This document shows, one piece after another, positions 27,094-36,203 of a stretch of DNA of 64,000 bases. The stretch lies in contig NZ_CP122379.1 in the NCBI RefSeq assembly GCF_029814825.1, positions 3,264,501 to 3,328,500 of the forward strand, read 5' to 3'. This DNA comes from Aequorivita marisscotiae. Lineage in GTDB: Bacteria > Bacteroidota > Bacteroidia > Flavobacteriales > Flavobacteriaceae. How positions within the stretch are numbered: the first letter of the stretch is position 1; the number at the start of each line of letters is the position of its first letter. Both the position numbers and the translations under genes were made by a program. A model generated the notes under the pieces. That model was not told the origin of the DNA, did not search any database, and saw nothing but the letters and a program-made list of their open reading frames with translations.

Positions 27094-27633
27094 TTAATCC
27101 TTAAATATTTTGCCAAAACCTTCTAATTTTGACAAATCCATATCGCCACGCTCGGCAGATTTCATAAGTTTTAGCATTTGGTCCGGCCGCATATTTTCAC
27201 CCAAAAGTCTAAAAACCGCAAAACCTCGGCTGTTATCGCTTGCAAATACAATAACCTCATCTATAGCATCTTCGTCACCTGTGTATTTTAATGTAGCGTT
27301 CCATTCGCTACTTTTTATACGAGTTAATTCTTTATACTGCTCTTGATCTAAGATTGCTTTTAACTCTTGTTTTTCCATTTCATAATCTACAGTATCGCCT
27401 TCTGCAATAGGATATGCTACAACATTCACTTTTTTAATGGTGTTTAAAATATCCTTTTCCTCCTGTGTAAAGTTGCTGTTTTTGCCCTGCAACAAACTGG
27501 TGGCAATATCCATTTTAACGAATTTATCATCATCCTGTTTTTCAACCAAATACTTTTGAAGCGATTTATCGCTACAAGCGGTTAATGCAGCTAATCCAAG
27601 TGCCAGGGCCATAAAATATCGTGCAAGTACCAT
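27094..27633 (-). CDS. DUF4252 lipoprotein
   Basis: 179 residues. The N-terminus has a lipoprotein signal with lipobox LTAC (Cys20). The mature region matches the DUF4252 pattern seen in its neighbour: FVKMDIATSLLQG, a VNVVAYPIAEGD segment, and an ending with RGDMDLSKLEGFGKIFKD. DUF4252 proteins are Bacteroidota envelope proteins of unknown function, usually encoded as pairs next to an ECF sigma factor. This is the last gene of the four-gene operon, two bases after the second DUF4252 gene. Confidence 0.82.
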   Translation of the reverse strand: MVLARYFMALALGLAALTACSDKSLQKYLVEKQDDDKFVKMDIATSLLQGKNSNFTQEEKDILNTIKKVNVVAYPIAEGDTVDYEMEKQELKAILDQEQYKELTRIKSSEWNATLKYTGDEDAIDEVIVFASDNSRGFAVFRLLGENMRPDQMLKLMKSAERGDMDLSKLEGFGKIFKD

Positions 27634-27635
27634 AA

Positions 27636-28175
27636 TTATTGTTTTTTGCGTTTTTCAATATTCTTTAGTTCTTCGCTACCGGGAACTTTTAAGTCTTCGG
27701 TTAGTTTAGAAATTTGCTTTAAATCTATATTCCCCGTTATACTCATAATTACGGTTGTAGGTTTGCCGTCCACCATTCCGTCCATATGCATTAGCAGTTC
27801 ACTTACAAAATTTTCGTTTTTACCTTCTTTACTGTAAAACCGTATGTTTCTGCCATCTTCTTTTATGCGCATTAATTCGCCTAAATTTTTAGAGATTGAA
27901 ATATATTTAGACACAGCTGCATCCATTTTTTGTGAAGTGGCGGGATTGTCGGTAGTAAAAATTTTGATGTTGTCAAGATCGTTAACCATTTTTAAGTAAG
28001 CCTGCGCTTCCGGATCGGCAGAGTTTAGGTCCATCTTACTCAAAAGTTTAAACATGTTTTTGGTAACCACAACTGAAGTTACATCTTTTTCGTCTTCAAA
28101 GGAATCGAAAGCGTTCTGCCCCCACGAAACCATCGGCGCTATTGCCAGTGCTATAAGTATTGTTAGTTTTTTCAT
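27636..28175 (-). CDS. DUF4252 exported protein
   Basis: 179 residues with a cleavable signal peptide (LTILIALAIAPMVSWGQ) and no lipobox, in contrast to its lipoprotein neighbour. The core shows VTSVVVTKNMFKLLSKMD, LDNIKIFTTDN, a charged central stretch and MSITGNIDLKQISKLTEDL, the DUF4252 layout. Equal length and tandem arrangement with the downstream gene indicate an ancient duplication. It is probably controlled by the sigma factor at 28641-29147. Confidence 0.82.
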   Translation of the reverse strand: MKKLTILIALAIAPMVSWGQNAFDSFEDEKDVTSVVVTKNMFKLLSKMDLNSADPEAQAYLKMVNDLDNIKIFTTDNPATSQKMDAAVSKYISISKNLGELMRIKEDGRNIRFYSKEGKNENFVSELLMHMDGMVDGKPTTVIMSITGNIDLKQISKLTEDLKVPGSEELKNIEKRKKQ

Positions 28176-28216
28176 CTTTAATTATTGTTTATTAATTATT
28201 GTTTTTATCTATTTTA

Positions 28217-28654
28217 TTATTCAAAAATTTTGTCTTTTGAAGTTTCAAACTGTCCAACAAACGTAAGACGTTCGGTGCCTTTGTTTAAATTTTCTGAAAG
28301 CAACATCATGGCTTCTTTGCTTTTTTCGAAAGCGGCCAATGCTTCTCTTTCTTCTTGCGTATATTGCGGCTGGCTAAAGTAAAAAGCTCCTACACCAAAG
28401 GCCGTTACTACTACAGCGGCCACCGCATACCACCAACTTTGTATATTTTTTTTCTTCGCATTACCCAAACTTATAGCACGGCTGGAGCGTTCTTCCTTTG
28501 CCGCCTCAAAGCTCATAAATAGCGGTTGATATTGACGGTGCTCTTCGGCAACCGTTTGGTTGTTAAAGTAGTTTTTTAGAACTTTTTCTTCCGCGAGGCT
28601 GGTATTGCCCTCAAAATAAGCGGCCAATAATTTGTTTATTTTACCCAATTCCAT
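28217..28654 (-). CDS. Probable anti-sigma factor (single-pass membrane protein)
   Basis: 145 residues. The N-terminal cytoplasmic part (about 1-70, with NKLLAAYFEGNTSLAEEKVL) resembles the zinc-less anti-sigma domains common in Bacteroidota. One transmembrane helix (about 75-93, WWYAVAAVVVTAFGVGAFYF) and a C-terminal periplasmic tail follow. It overlaps the sigma gene by 14 bases, as expected for a sigma/anti-sigma pair. Assignment rests on topology and context, since no zinc-binding HxxxCxxC motif is present. Confidence 0.72.
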   Translation of the reverse strand: MELGKINKLLAAYFEGNTSLAEEKVLKNYFNNQTVAEEHRQYQPLFMSFEAAKEERSSRAISLGNAKKKNIQSWWYAVAAVVVTAFGVGAFYFSQPQYTQEEREALAAFEKSKEAMMLLSENLNKGTERLTFVGQFETSKDKIFE

Positions 28655-29147
28655 AGTTGTAATTTTTAATCATTGCATCCCTAACTGTTTTTCGTGCGCG
28701 GGAAAGCGCCACGCGCACTGCGGTTTCGTTACTTTCTAGCATTTGTGCAATTTCAGAAAACTCAAATTGTTCCACATCGCGTAATTGAAGTACGATTCGC
28801 TGTTGTTCGGGCAGGGTTTCCATTATTTTAAAAACCATTTGTACCCCGTCATTCGCTTCAATAGTAGTTTCAACATCATCGGCAGTTCGATAATTGCTGT
28901 GCACAATTTTTAAATTTGATGCCTGTTTCGATTTTAATCTGTCCAAACAGTAATTTTTGGTCATTGTAATGGCAAAAGCTTCGGGATTTTTATAATTTTC
29001 AATATTTTGTTTGCTTTTCCATAATTTTAAAAACACTTCCTGCACGGCATCTTCCGCTTCATCTTTAGAAACCAAAATCCTTTTTGCTAAGCGGTAAAGC
29101 TTATCTTTAAAAGGCATTACTAAGGTTATAAATTCGGTCTTTTCCAT
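28641..29147 (-). CDS. ECF-type RNA polymerase sigma factor
   Basis: 168 residues. Region 2 spans about 20-85, with DEAEDAVQEVFLKLWKSK and a TKNYCLDRLKSK end. Region 4 spans about 105-160: LPEQQRIVLQLRDVEQFEFS, then EIAQMLESNETAVRVALSRAR. No sigma region 1 or 3 is present. It probably transcribes its own operon, including the anti-sigma gene and the two DUF4252 envelope proteins. The inducing signal is unknown. Confidence 0.93.
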   Translation of the reverse strand: MEKTEFITLVMPFKDKLYRLAKRILVSKDEAEDAVQEVFLKLWKSKQNIENYKNPEAFAITMTKNYCLDRLKSKQASNLKIVHSNYRTADDVETTIEANDGVQMVFKIMETLPEQQRIVLQLRDVEQFEFSEIAQMLESNETAVRVALSRARKTVRDAMIKNYNYGIG

Positions 29148-29353
29148 TTAGGTTGGTTGTGGTTAGTGTGCCGTCTATTTAAATGACGAATGGGATACTT
29201 TTTTGTTACATTCTTTTTTTAAGTGTTTAAAATAAGGCTTAAACTTAAAATATTCTGGCAAGAATTTATTTCAGCTAAAAAATCATATTTTTACCGTTGC
29301 AATATAATTCCTAATTTCCCTGTTCTAAAAAGAATACTTTAATATACCTATTT

Positions 29354-30769
29354 ATGAAAAGAAAAATTTTCATTCCTCTTTTAGCCCTTTCTACACTTTT
29401 AGTTTCGTGTTTTGAAGATGCAGACGACAATTTTCAACAAGCTTCCACTTTAGAAATTCAAAATTTTATCTATCGCGGTCTAAATTATTTTTACCTCTAT
29501 AAAGCTGATACGCCCGAATTGGCAAATGATGCTTTTGCAAATGATGACGACCTAAATAGTTTTTTAAACAACTATGAAACCCCCGAGGCCTTGTTTGACT
29601 ATTTACTGTCGCCCCAAGATAGGTTTAGCACTCTTTTTAGCGATTACACTTTAATTGAAAACGCCCTGAGCGGCATTACCCTTAGCAACGGAATGGAGTT
29701 TGGCTTGGTGTACTACCCCGATAACAGTGGAAACGTTTTTGGGTATGTGCGCTATGTGTTGCCAAATACCGATGCCCAGTCTGAAGGGATAAAACGCGGC
29801 GACCTTTTTACCACCATAGACGGCCAACAATTAAACGAAAATAATTATAACGATCTACTGGCGCCGGACAGTTATACTATTGGGCTCGCCACGTACGACG
29901 GATCAGATTTTACACCAACTGGCGAAACGGCACTTTTAAACAAAATGCAGTACAACGAAAACCCAGTTTACAAATCCCAAATCCTAACCGTAAACGGAAC
30001 CAAAATTGGGTATTTAATGTATAACGGATTTATAAAAGATTACGATACCGAATTAAACAACGCCTTTGCCCAGTTTAAGGCCGAAGGTATAAACAACCTC
30101 GTTTTAGATTTGCGGTATAATGGCGGAGGTTCTGTAGAAACGGCAACTGATCTTGCGAGTATGATTACCGGACAATTTAACGGACAAGTTTTTTATAAAG
30201 AATTTTGGAATGAAGATAGGCAGGCAGAGAACGCTGTAGATGGTCTTTTTGACAATACCATTAGCAATGGCAGCGCTATAAACAATTTAAATCTTACGCA
30301 GGTATATATACTCACAACCCGAAGATCGGCCTCGGCGAGCGAACTGGTTATCAATGGCTTAAAACCCTATATTGATGCTGTGCAAGTGGGCGATACCACA
30401 ACGGGCAAGTTTCAGGCCTCGTTTTTACTTTACGATGCCCCAGCCCCACAATTTAACAGAAATGAAGCTAATCTCGGACATACGTATGCTATGCTTCCCT
30501 TGGTTTTTAAAACTGCCAACGCGGCAGGAAATACCGACTTTATTAACGGGCTTTTTCCGAACATAACTTTAAAAGAAGATTACTTTAACCTCGGCGTGCT
30601 AGGCGATGAAAACGAACCGCTTTTGGCAGCAGCCCTTTCTGAAATTGCCGGAAGACCAATGCCTTTAAATAAAGATGCACAATATTTAAAAGAAATTTCT
30701 GACAGTCAAGAAAATTCACCAATTAATGGCAAAATGATAGGTACACAGCACCGCATTTACGGCGAATAA
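29354..30769 (+). CDS. S41 family peptidase lipoprotein
   Basis: 471 residues. A lipoprotein signal ends in LLVSC (Cys19). A PDZ-like region occupies about 85-200 (GLVYYPDNSGNVFGYVRYVL, DAQSEGIKRGDLFTTIDGQ). The S41 catalytic domain follows, with NLVLDLRYNGGGSVETA and TTRRSASASELV carrying the catalytic Ser near 325-329, then GDTTTGK with the likely Lys partner. It is a C-terminal-processing-type protease at the periplasmic or outer face of a membrane. It stands alone, divergent from the sigma operon, with a strong terminator downstream. Confidence 0.9.
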   Translation: MKRKIFIPLLALSTLLVSCFEDADDNFQQASTLEIQNFIYRGLNYFYLYKADTPELANDAFANDDDLNSFLNNYETPEALFDYLLSPQDRFSTLFSDYTLIENALSGITLSNGMEFGLVYYPDNSGNVFGYVRYVLPNTDAQSEGIKRGDLFTTIDGQQLNENNYNDLLAPDSYTIGLATYDGSDFTPTGETALLNKMQYNENPVYKSQILTVNGTKIGYLMYNGFIKDYDTELNNAFAQFKAEGINNLVLDLRYNGGGSVETATDLASMITGQFNGQVFYKEFWNEDRQAENAVDGLFDNTISNGSAINNLNLTQVYILTTRRSASASELVINGLKPYIDAVQVGDTTTGKFQASFLLYDAPAPQFNRNEANLGHTYAMLPLVFKTANAAGNTDFINGLFPNITLKEDYFNLGVLGDENEPLLAAALSEIAGRPMPLNKDAQYLKEISDSQENSPINGKMIGTQHRIYGE

Positions 30770-30783
30770 ACCCTCGCGGTAAT

Positions 30784-30827
30784 AAAAAGGGCTGTCTAAA
30801 AATTATTATTTAGACAGCCTTTTTTTT
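30784..30827. terminator. Strong bidirectional terminator
   Basis: GGCTGTCTAAA (30790-30800) pairs perfectly with TTTAGACAGCC (30809-30819). A-rich sequence flanks the left and eight T the right, so it can end both the S41 gene and the converging btu operon. Confidence 0.9.
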
Positions 30828-30844
30828 GCTAATTCGAATGAGTT

Positions 30845-31891
30845 TTACTCATTAAAATAAATTCCGCCTGGAATTATTCCTGTTTGGAAATCCTGAATTT
30901 CCGTGTTTGTTGCAAGATCAAATATTTTTAGCGATCCTTTGCTTACAAAATCTTTTGCATCGGTAGCGTACAGCTTTCCGTTTTTTGCTTCAAGTGCGTA
31001 AAAGAAACCATCTATTATATCGCTTCCCGGTAGCACAATAGAAGTACTATTCAGTTTAAATACTTTGCCATCCATCGTATAGTATAGATTGGTTCCATCC
31101 ATAGTTAAATTTGTAGGATGCTCCGTTGTACTAAAATTGTATGTGTTTACAACTTGCTCCGTAGAAAGATCAATCTGCACTAAAGATCCAGCTGACTCAT
31201 TTCCCGTGTAGTTAGGATTTCCACTACACAACACAAATAATGAATTTCCCGAAACTACCATTGCATTGGGAACATCGCCCACTGTAATGGTTCCTTCCAA
31301 TCCATTTCCAGATACAATTGAAATTAAATTGTTTTGGCCGTACCCACCTTGATGCGCAACGTATATTTTATTGTTGCGTGAAACCATTCTTTCAGGTCCA
31401 AAAGCCACAGGAATAGTATTAGAAACGGTATTGTTTCTCAAATCTAAAACCGCTATAAAATCGTCTGTATTATCATTTGGATCACCCCAGTTTGATACGT
31501 AGCCCTTGGCGCCATCATCAGTCGTAAAATATCGTGGGTTATCAACACCAACGGTAATAGAATCTACACTTTCAAACGAATAGCGATTGGCTATCATTAT
31601 TTTATTCGAATTATTCACCACAACATATGCGTTTTCATTGTGGAATCCCATAGACTGTACAATGTTCCCTAAGCTTGTGCCATTAACAGTTTTGTAAATA
31701 TTTTGAGCAACAGTACTATAATCGTCAGAAATGTAAGTAATCGTGCCGCTCCCGCCAGCAAAGGGACCTTCATTTGTAATAAGAATACCGTTTTCATATG
31801 CTGCAGGTTCATAAACGGGTTGACTATTGTCATCGCTACTACACGCAATAAAAAACAAAGTTGATAAAGATAAAAGCAGTAATTTTTTCAT
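30845..31891 (-). CDS. btuG: BtuG-like surface beta-propeller lipoprotein (cobalamin binding)
   Basis: 348 residues. Lipoprotein signal with lipobox FIAC (Cys17), followed by an acidic SSDDNSQPV stretch of the kind that directs surface export in Bacteroidota. The remainder is a YncE-like propeller (DUF5074) with repeated blades such as NKIYVAHQGG, NSLFVLCSGN and GTNLYYTMDG. In Bacteroides, BtuG is such a propeller; it binds B12 very tightly and hands it to BtuB. Here the gene follows a B12-riboswitch-controlled btuB by nine bases, which makes the same role likely. Confidence 0.8.
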   Translation of the reverse strand: MKKLLLLSLSTLFFIACSSDDNSQPVYEPAAYENGILITNEGPFAGGSGTITYISDDYSTVAQNIYKTVNGTSLGNIVQSMGFHNENAYVVVNNSNKIMIANRYSFESVDSITVGVDNPRYFTTDDGAKGYVSNWGDPNDNTDDFIAVLDLRNNTVSNTIPVAFGPERMVSRNNKIYVAHQGGYGQNNLISIVSGNGLEGTITVGDVPNAMVVSGNSLFVLCSGNPNYTGNESAGSLVQIDLSTEQVVNTYNFSTTEHPTNLTMDGTNLYYTMDGKVFKLNSTSIVLPGSDIIDGFFYALEAKNGKLYATDAKDFVSKGSLKIFDLATNTEIQDFQTGIIPGGIYFNE

Positions 31892-31900
31892 AATTTTTAT

Positions 31901-33733
31901 TTATATATTAATGGTTAAGAATATTTGAAAGTTACGTGAAGGCATGGGCCGGAAAGCAACATTTTCATAATACGTGTTAAAAATATTTTTTACCCGTGCT
32001 CCAATAGAAATAGTAGGATTTTCCTGTAATAAATACGTTATCCCAAGATTGTAAATATTAAAACTATCTAAGCCTTCACTATTGTCTGTAGTTGTAAAAA
32101 CTTCGCCATTGAAGAGCCCTTGAATATATGCCGATAAATTTTTATAACTATACTCAGCGGTACCGGAAGCTTTGTGAAATGGTACGTAAATAAGCTGTTT
32201 TTCCTTTTCTAAATCTTCGGCTTTGGTGTACGAATATTGTGCATTTAAATCTAACGCGTGTAATTTTCCGAATTTTAAAAAATAACTCGCGGTAAACTCC
32301 AAACCGTAATTTCTGGTTTTACTAATATTTATGGGCTCCCAAACATTGCCGCTTGCCGGAACCCACTTAATTAAATCTGTAGAAGAAATATAAAAAGCCG
32401 CAAGATCCGTCTTCAATTTTCCAAAATTGAATTCTTGTCCCAGCTCGATTTGATATGAAGTTTCGGGTTGCAATTGATTGTTTCCGCCAGCATACCAAAA
32501 CAAATCGTTAAACGTAGGCACTCTATAATTTTTTGAGCCGTTTACACGAAGCGCATACGTATTTGAAAGTTGCCAATTGGCATCTGCTGAAAATAGCAAA
32601 GGGTTTTCAAAATTGTTTAAGAATTCCTTTCTAAAATTTATCCCATAGCTAAAATCCCTGCCAATTTTATGATTTAAAAGTAGCACAGCCGCTAAGGTGT
32701 TCCGTGTGTTTTGTCCAACATTGTCGCCTTCGGCATCAATGACCGTATATTGAATCTTTGCAAGTAGTCTGAACTTTTTCCGAAGAAAAACTTCCGATTG
32801 TAACATACTTATTAGAGTGTTTGCACGCCCCTCGTCAAATAATGGTTTTTCGCTATTTGGGTAATAGCGGTAATGCTCAAAGAGATGCGCAACGCTGGCC
32901 TTTGTTGTAAACGCCCCCATATTTTGTTGTAATTGCCATAGATTTCGGGTTGCAACATCTTTGTAACCGTCTTTGCCAATTGTATTTAAACTACCCGAAA
33001 AATTTCGATCGTTATACGTGTATTCCGAGTTCCAAGTAGCAACACCATTTTTTAGCTCTTTGGCAGCAGTAACATTTGATGCGAGGCGCAAAAATTGTCC
33101 GTGTTGGTTTTTTTGATTCTTCCCTATAAAATCATAATTATTATCGGAGCTTACAAAATCCAGTTTCACATTTAAATAGTTAGTATCCCACGCTTGGGTA
33201 GTACCCAAGGTTCCGCCAAATGTTGTAAAGCTACCGTAATGCAATCCAATTTCAGTAGCATTCGTTTTATGGAAGGAATATGAATTATTTAAATGGATAC
33301 TTCCGCCAACGGCACCACTGCCATATTGTACGCCACCACCGCCACTTCTAATTGATATTTCATTATAATTTGAAGGCGAAATAGTATTAAAATCCGTTTG
33401 CCCTGTAAACACCGAATTAATATTTATACCATTCCAGATAACGGCAGTTTGTTGCGCATTTGTACCCCGAAAAGACGGCGATGAAACCATGCCAAAGCCG
33501 TTTTCCTTAAAGTAAATTGAAGAATTATAGCGCAGGGTTTCTGTTAATGAAGTAGCATTTTTTTCAACAATGGAATCCGAGAGTTTTTCAAGTTTAAAAC
33601 CTTTTGAAAAATGAACCAATTTTGCATCGGTTAGCATAACTTCCGGCAGTTGCTGAATGCTGTCCAGTTGTGCCTTGGCAGAAACCGTGCACAGCAAAAA
33701 ACCTAAAATAATATGAATATAATGTAGTTTCAT
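31901..33733 (-). CDS. btuB: TonB-dependent outer-membrane receptor, cobalamin type
   Basis: 610 residues, similar to E. coli BtuB. A signal peptide (IILGFLLCTVSAKAQ) is followed by a short VMLTDAKLV stretch that may serve as TonB box. Then come the plug domain (about 60-170: SSPSFRGTNAQQTAVIWNGI, SGGGGVQYGSGAVGGSI) and a 22-strand barrel ending in a terminal aromatic-rich strand (MPSRNFQIFLTINI). A cobalamin riboswitch directly upstream fixes the substrate as B12 or a related corrinoid. First gene of the btuB-btuG operon. Confidence 0.92.
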   Translation of the reverse strand: MKLHYIHIILGFLLCTVSAKAQLDSIQQLPEVMLTDAKLVHFSKGFKLEKLSDSIVEKNATSLTETLRYNSSIYFKENGFGMVSSPSFRGTNAQQTAVIWNGININSVFTGQTDFNTISPSNYNEISIRSGGGGVQYGSGAVGGSIHLNNSYSFHKTNATEIGLHYGSFTTFGGTLGTTQAWDTNYLNVKLDFVSSDNNYDFIGKNQKNQHGQFLRLASNVTAAKELKNGVATWNSEYTYNDRNFSGSLNTIGKDGYKDVATRNLWQLQQNMGAFTTKASVAHLFEHYRYYPNSEKPLFDEGRANTLISMLQSEVFLRKKFRLLAKIQYTVIDAEGDNVGQNTRNTLAAVLLLNHKIGRDFSYGINFRKEFLNNFENPLLFSADANWQLSNTYALRVNGSKNYRVPTFNDLFWYAGGNNQLQPETSYQIELGQEFNFGKLKTDLAAFYISSTDLIKWVPASGNVWEPINISKTRNYGLEFTASYFLKFGKLHALDLNAQYSYTKAEDLEKEKQLIYVPFHKASGTAEYSYKNLSAYIQGLFNGEVFTTTDNSEGLDSFNIYNLGITYLLQENPTISIGARVKNIFNTYYENVAFRPMPSRNFQIFLTINI

Positions 33734-33774
33734 AACTCAACCTTTATCCCGAAAGTTTGATATCTTTAAATTAT

Positions 33775-33968
33775 GAATCTGGCAGGTCTCCTGGCTCGTC
33801 TTTTGTGCTACCTTCCCATTGACCTAAGACCAACAGTGGTTTTTGAAGTTTTACACGCCCAAAATATTTCTTGGACCGACTTACAGTTGCGGGAACAGCT
33901 TCGGATTTTAACCGAATTCCCTTTTAAAAGCATTTTTCTTTGTGAAAAAAGTGCTTACCGAAATTCAT
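33775..33968 (-). promoter_or_regulatory. Cobalamin riboswitch upstream of btuB
   Basis: On the minus strand this region carries the full B12 aptamer signature. Near the 5' end is AAAAGGGAATTCGGTTAAAA, then TCCGAAGCTGTTCCCGCAAC and TGTAAG. Near the 3' end are GGGAAGG and the B12 box GAGCCAGGAGACCTGCC (plus-strand 33781-33797). It ends about 42 bases before the btuB start. No terminator hairpin with a T run follows, so translational control is more likely than attenuation. Confidence 0.95.
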
Positions 33969-33970
33969 TG

Positions 33971-34003
33971 CAAAAATAGACTTTAAATATTAGTACACCC
34001 AAA
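33971..34003 (-). promoter_or_regulatory. Promoter of the btuB riboswitch transcript
   Basis: On the minus strand, TTTG (34003-34000), a 21-base spacer, then TATTTTTG (33978-33971): a full Bacteroidota -33/-7 promoter. Transcription would begin just inside the riboswitch 5' end. Confidence 0.75.
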
Positions 34004-34012
34004 CAAAACTAC

Positions 34013-34020
34013 TATTTTTG
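34013..34020 (+). promoter_or_regulatory. Candidate -7 box for btuFCD
   Basis: TATTTTTG ends four bases before the btuF ATG, so a transcript starting from it would be leaderless or nearly so. No clear -33 partner is present. It faces the btuB promoter across about 35 bases. Confidence 0.35.
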
Positions 34021-34023
34021 AGG

Positions 34024-35172
34024 ATGCAAAAAATTGTTCTTCTTTTCGCTACTATCGCACTACTTGCCGGTTGCAATACTAAAAACAACCGTAAAAACAT
34101 GCAAGACGACCCTGTAAAAAATGTTAGTAAAACAACTGAAATCCAGTATGCCACAAGTTTTGACATCGATATATTTGAAGGGCACAAAATACTAACGCTC
34201 AAAAATCCGTGGCCGGGAACAGACAAAACATTTACCTATGCACTGGTTACCGAAAACGGCTCCCTCGCGAATCCAGAAAATTATGATGCGGTTGTAAACG
34301 TACCGGTAAAACAAATTGTTGTTACTTCTACCACACACATTCCTTCTTTGGAAATGTTAAACGAACTTGAAAGCTTGGTAGGTTTTCCAAACCTAAGTTA
34401 TATCTCCTCCGAAAAAACGCGAGCGCGAATTGAAAAAAAGGAAATAAAGGAACTGGGCAAAAATGAAGATATAAATACAGAAATTTTAATTGAATTAAAT
34501 CCCGACGCGGTAATTGCTTTTGGCATAGACGGGGATAATTCAACCTTTAAAACGATTGAAAATAGTGGAATTCCGGTGCTTTACAACGCAGATTGGACAG
34601 AAACCTCTCCCTTGGGCAAAGCAGAGTGGATTAAATTTTTTGGCGCCCTTTTCAATAAAGAAAAAGAAGCAGATAGTATTTTTAAAAATATTGAAACAGA
34701 ATATCTATCGGCTAAAAAAATTGCTTCGGAAGCCAAAGAAAAACCAACTGTATTAAGCGGAGCAATGTACAAAGATGTGTGGTATATGCCGCAAGGCGAT
34801 AGTTGGGGGGCACAGTTTATAGCCGATGCCAATGGCGAATATCTCTGGAAAAATTCTGAAGGCACAGGCAGTCTTTCGTTAAATTTGGAATCTGTTTTGG
34901 AAAAGGGCCACGACGCCGATGTTTGGATTGGTCCCGGGCAATTTACAAGTTTGGACCAAATGCAGCATGCCAGCCAAGTTTACACACAGTTTAAAGCATT
35001 TAAAACCGCCGAAGTGTATTCCTATAGTATGCGAAAAGGTGAAACCGGCGGTGTTCTTTACTTTGAATTGGCGCCAAACAGACCCGATTTGGTTTTAAAG
35101 GATTTAATTAAAATACTGCATCCCACTCTGTTTACGGAGCATAACTTTTACTTTTTCAACAAGCTGAAATAA
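34024..35172 (+). CDS. btuF: Cobalamin ABC transporter substrate-binding lipoprotein
   Basis: 382 residues from ATG 34024, which begins the signal MQKIVLLFATIALLAGC with lipobox LAGC; a TTG six bases upstream is less likely. The fold is a class III helical-backbone binding protein: first lobe with VVTSTTHIPSLEMLNELESL, then LNPDAVIAFGIDG, and second lobe with GPGQFTSLDQM. It collects B12 in the periplasm for BtuCD. The gene overlaps btuC by one base (TAATG) and diverges from the riboswitch-controlled btuB, so the assignment to cobalamin is strong by context. Confidence 0.87.
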   Translation: MQKIVLLFATIALLAGCNTKNNRKNMQDDPVKNVSKTTEIQYATSFDIDIFEGHKILTLKNPWPGTDKTFTYALVTENGSLANPENYDAVVNVPVKQIVVTSTTHIPSLEMLNELESLVGFPNLSYISSEKTRARIEKKEIKELGKNEDINTEILIELNPDAVIAFGIDGDNSTFKTIENSGIPVLYNADWTETSPLGKAEWIKFFGALFNKEKEADSIFKNIETEYLSAKKIASEAKEKPTVLSGAMYKDVWYMPQGDSWGAQFIADANGEYLWKNSEGTGSLSLNLESVLEKGHDADVWIGPGQFTSLDQMQHASQVYTQFKAFKTAEVYSYSMRKGETGGVLYFELAPNRPDLVLKDLIKILHPTLFTEHNFYFFNKLK

Positions 35173-36203
35173 TGCAAATTTCCAAAACATACCGTCTTCA
35201 ATTTGTAGTGTTATGTGCAGCGCTTATTGTAGCTTTTTTGGTGAATTTAAGCATGGGTTCGGTTTCAATTCCTATGGATGAAATAATTTCAGTATTTATA
35301 GGAAACGGATCGTCCAAAGAAACTTGGCGCTATATAGTTTTAGATTATAGGCTGCCAAAAGCCATAACTGCAATGCTTGCAGGCGGAGGATTGGCTGTTT
35401 CCGGTTTGCTTATGCAAACATTGTTTCGCAATCCATTGGCCGGACCTTTTGTTCTGGGTCTTAGCAGTGGTGCGAGTTTGGGGGTGGCAATCTTAATTTT
35501 GGGAGCGAGTGCCTTCGGTGGTTTTTTAGGCACCTTATTAGTTAGCCAGTGGAGTTTAGTTATTGCCTCTGGTTTAGGGAGTTTTTTAGTTCTTCTTGCA
35601 GTTTTGGCGGTTACTTTTAAAATAAAAGATACCATGGCTATCTTAATAATTGGTTTAATGTTTGGTAGCGTAACTACAGCGGTGGTTTCGGTATTGTCTT
35701 ATTTCAGTAATGCAGACCAACTTCAGCAATATATTTTTTGGTCCTTCGGAAGTTTGGGGAATCAATCGTGGCAAGGAGTTGTAATTTTAGCAATCTGTTT
35801 TTTGGCTGGATTAACCTTAAGTTTAGTGAGCAGTAAATCTTTAAATGGCTTGCTCCTTGGTGAAAATTACGCAAAGAGTATGGGGCTACATATTAAAAGA
35901 ACAACCTTTATAATAATTTTAGCGACCAGTATTTTAGCGGGAAGCATTACGGCTTTTGTCGGACCCATAGCATTTGTAGGATTGGCCGTACCGCATTTGG
36001 TGCGTCAGTTTTATAAAACCTCCAATCATTTGGTACTATTACCTGCGGTACTGCTCTGCGGAAGCTTGCTACTGTTAATTTGCGATACTGTGGCACAATT
36101 GCCCTTTAGTGAATTTACCTTACCCATAAACGCAATAACTTCGCTTATTGGAGCACCCGTAGTAATTTGGTTGTTGGTACGAAAACGAAAACTTTTCTTT
36201 TAA
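35172..36203 (+). CDS. btuC: Cobalamin ABC transporter permease (FecCD family)
   Basis: 343 residues with about ten hydrophobic segments, as in BtuC. Family segments are visible: DYRLPKAITAMLAGGGLAVS (helix 2 entry), MQTLFRNPLAGPFVLGLSSG, and GPIAFVGLAVPHLVR, whose G-x-x-x-P-H forms the coupling loop. It forms the inner-membrane path for B12. Start and stop codons overlap those of btuF and btuD (TAATG at both ends), so the three are translated as a unit. Confidence 0.92.
   Translation: MQISKTYRLQFVVLCAALIVAFLVNLSMGSVSIPMDEIISVFIGNGSSKETWRYIVLDYRLPKAITAMLAGGGLAVSGLLMQTLFRNPLAGPFVLGLSSGASLGVAILILGASAFGGFLGTLLVSQWSLVIASGLGSFLVLLAVLAVTFKIKDTMAILIIGLMFGSVTTAVVSVLSYFSNADQLQQYIFWSFGSLGNQSWQGVVILAICFLAGLTLSLVSSKSLNGLLLGENYAKSMGLHIKRTTFIIILATSILAGSITAFVGPIAFVGLAVPHLVRQFYKTSNHLVLLPAVLLCGSLLLLICDTVAQLPFSEFTLPINAITSLIGAPVVIWLLVRKRKLFF

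Noticed and set aside
33773..33979. 68-residue plus-strand ORF between btuB and btuF
   Set aside because: It is the antisense reading of the cobalamin riboswitch; the RNA signature on the minus strand explains the sequence fully.
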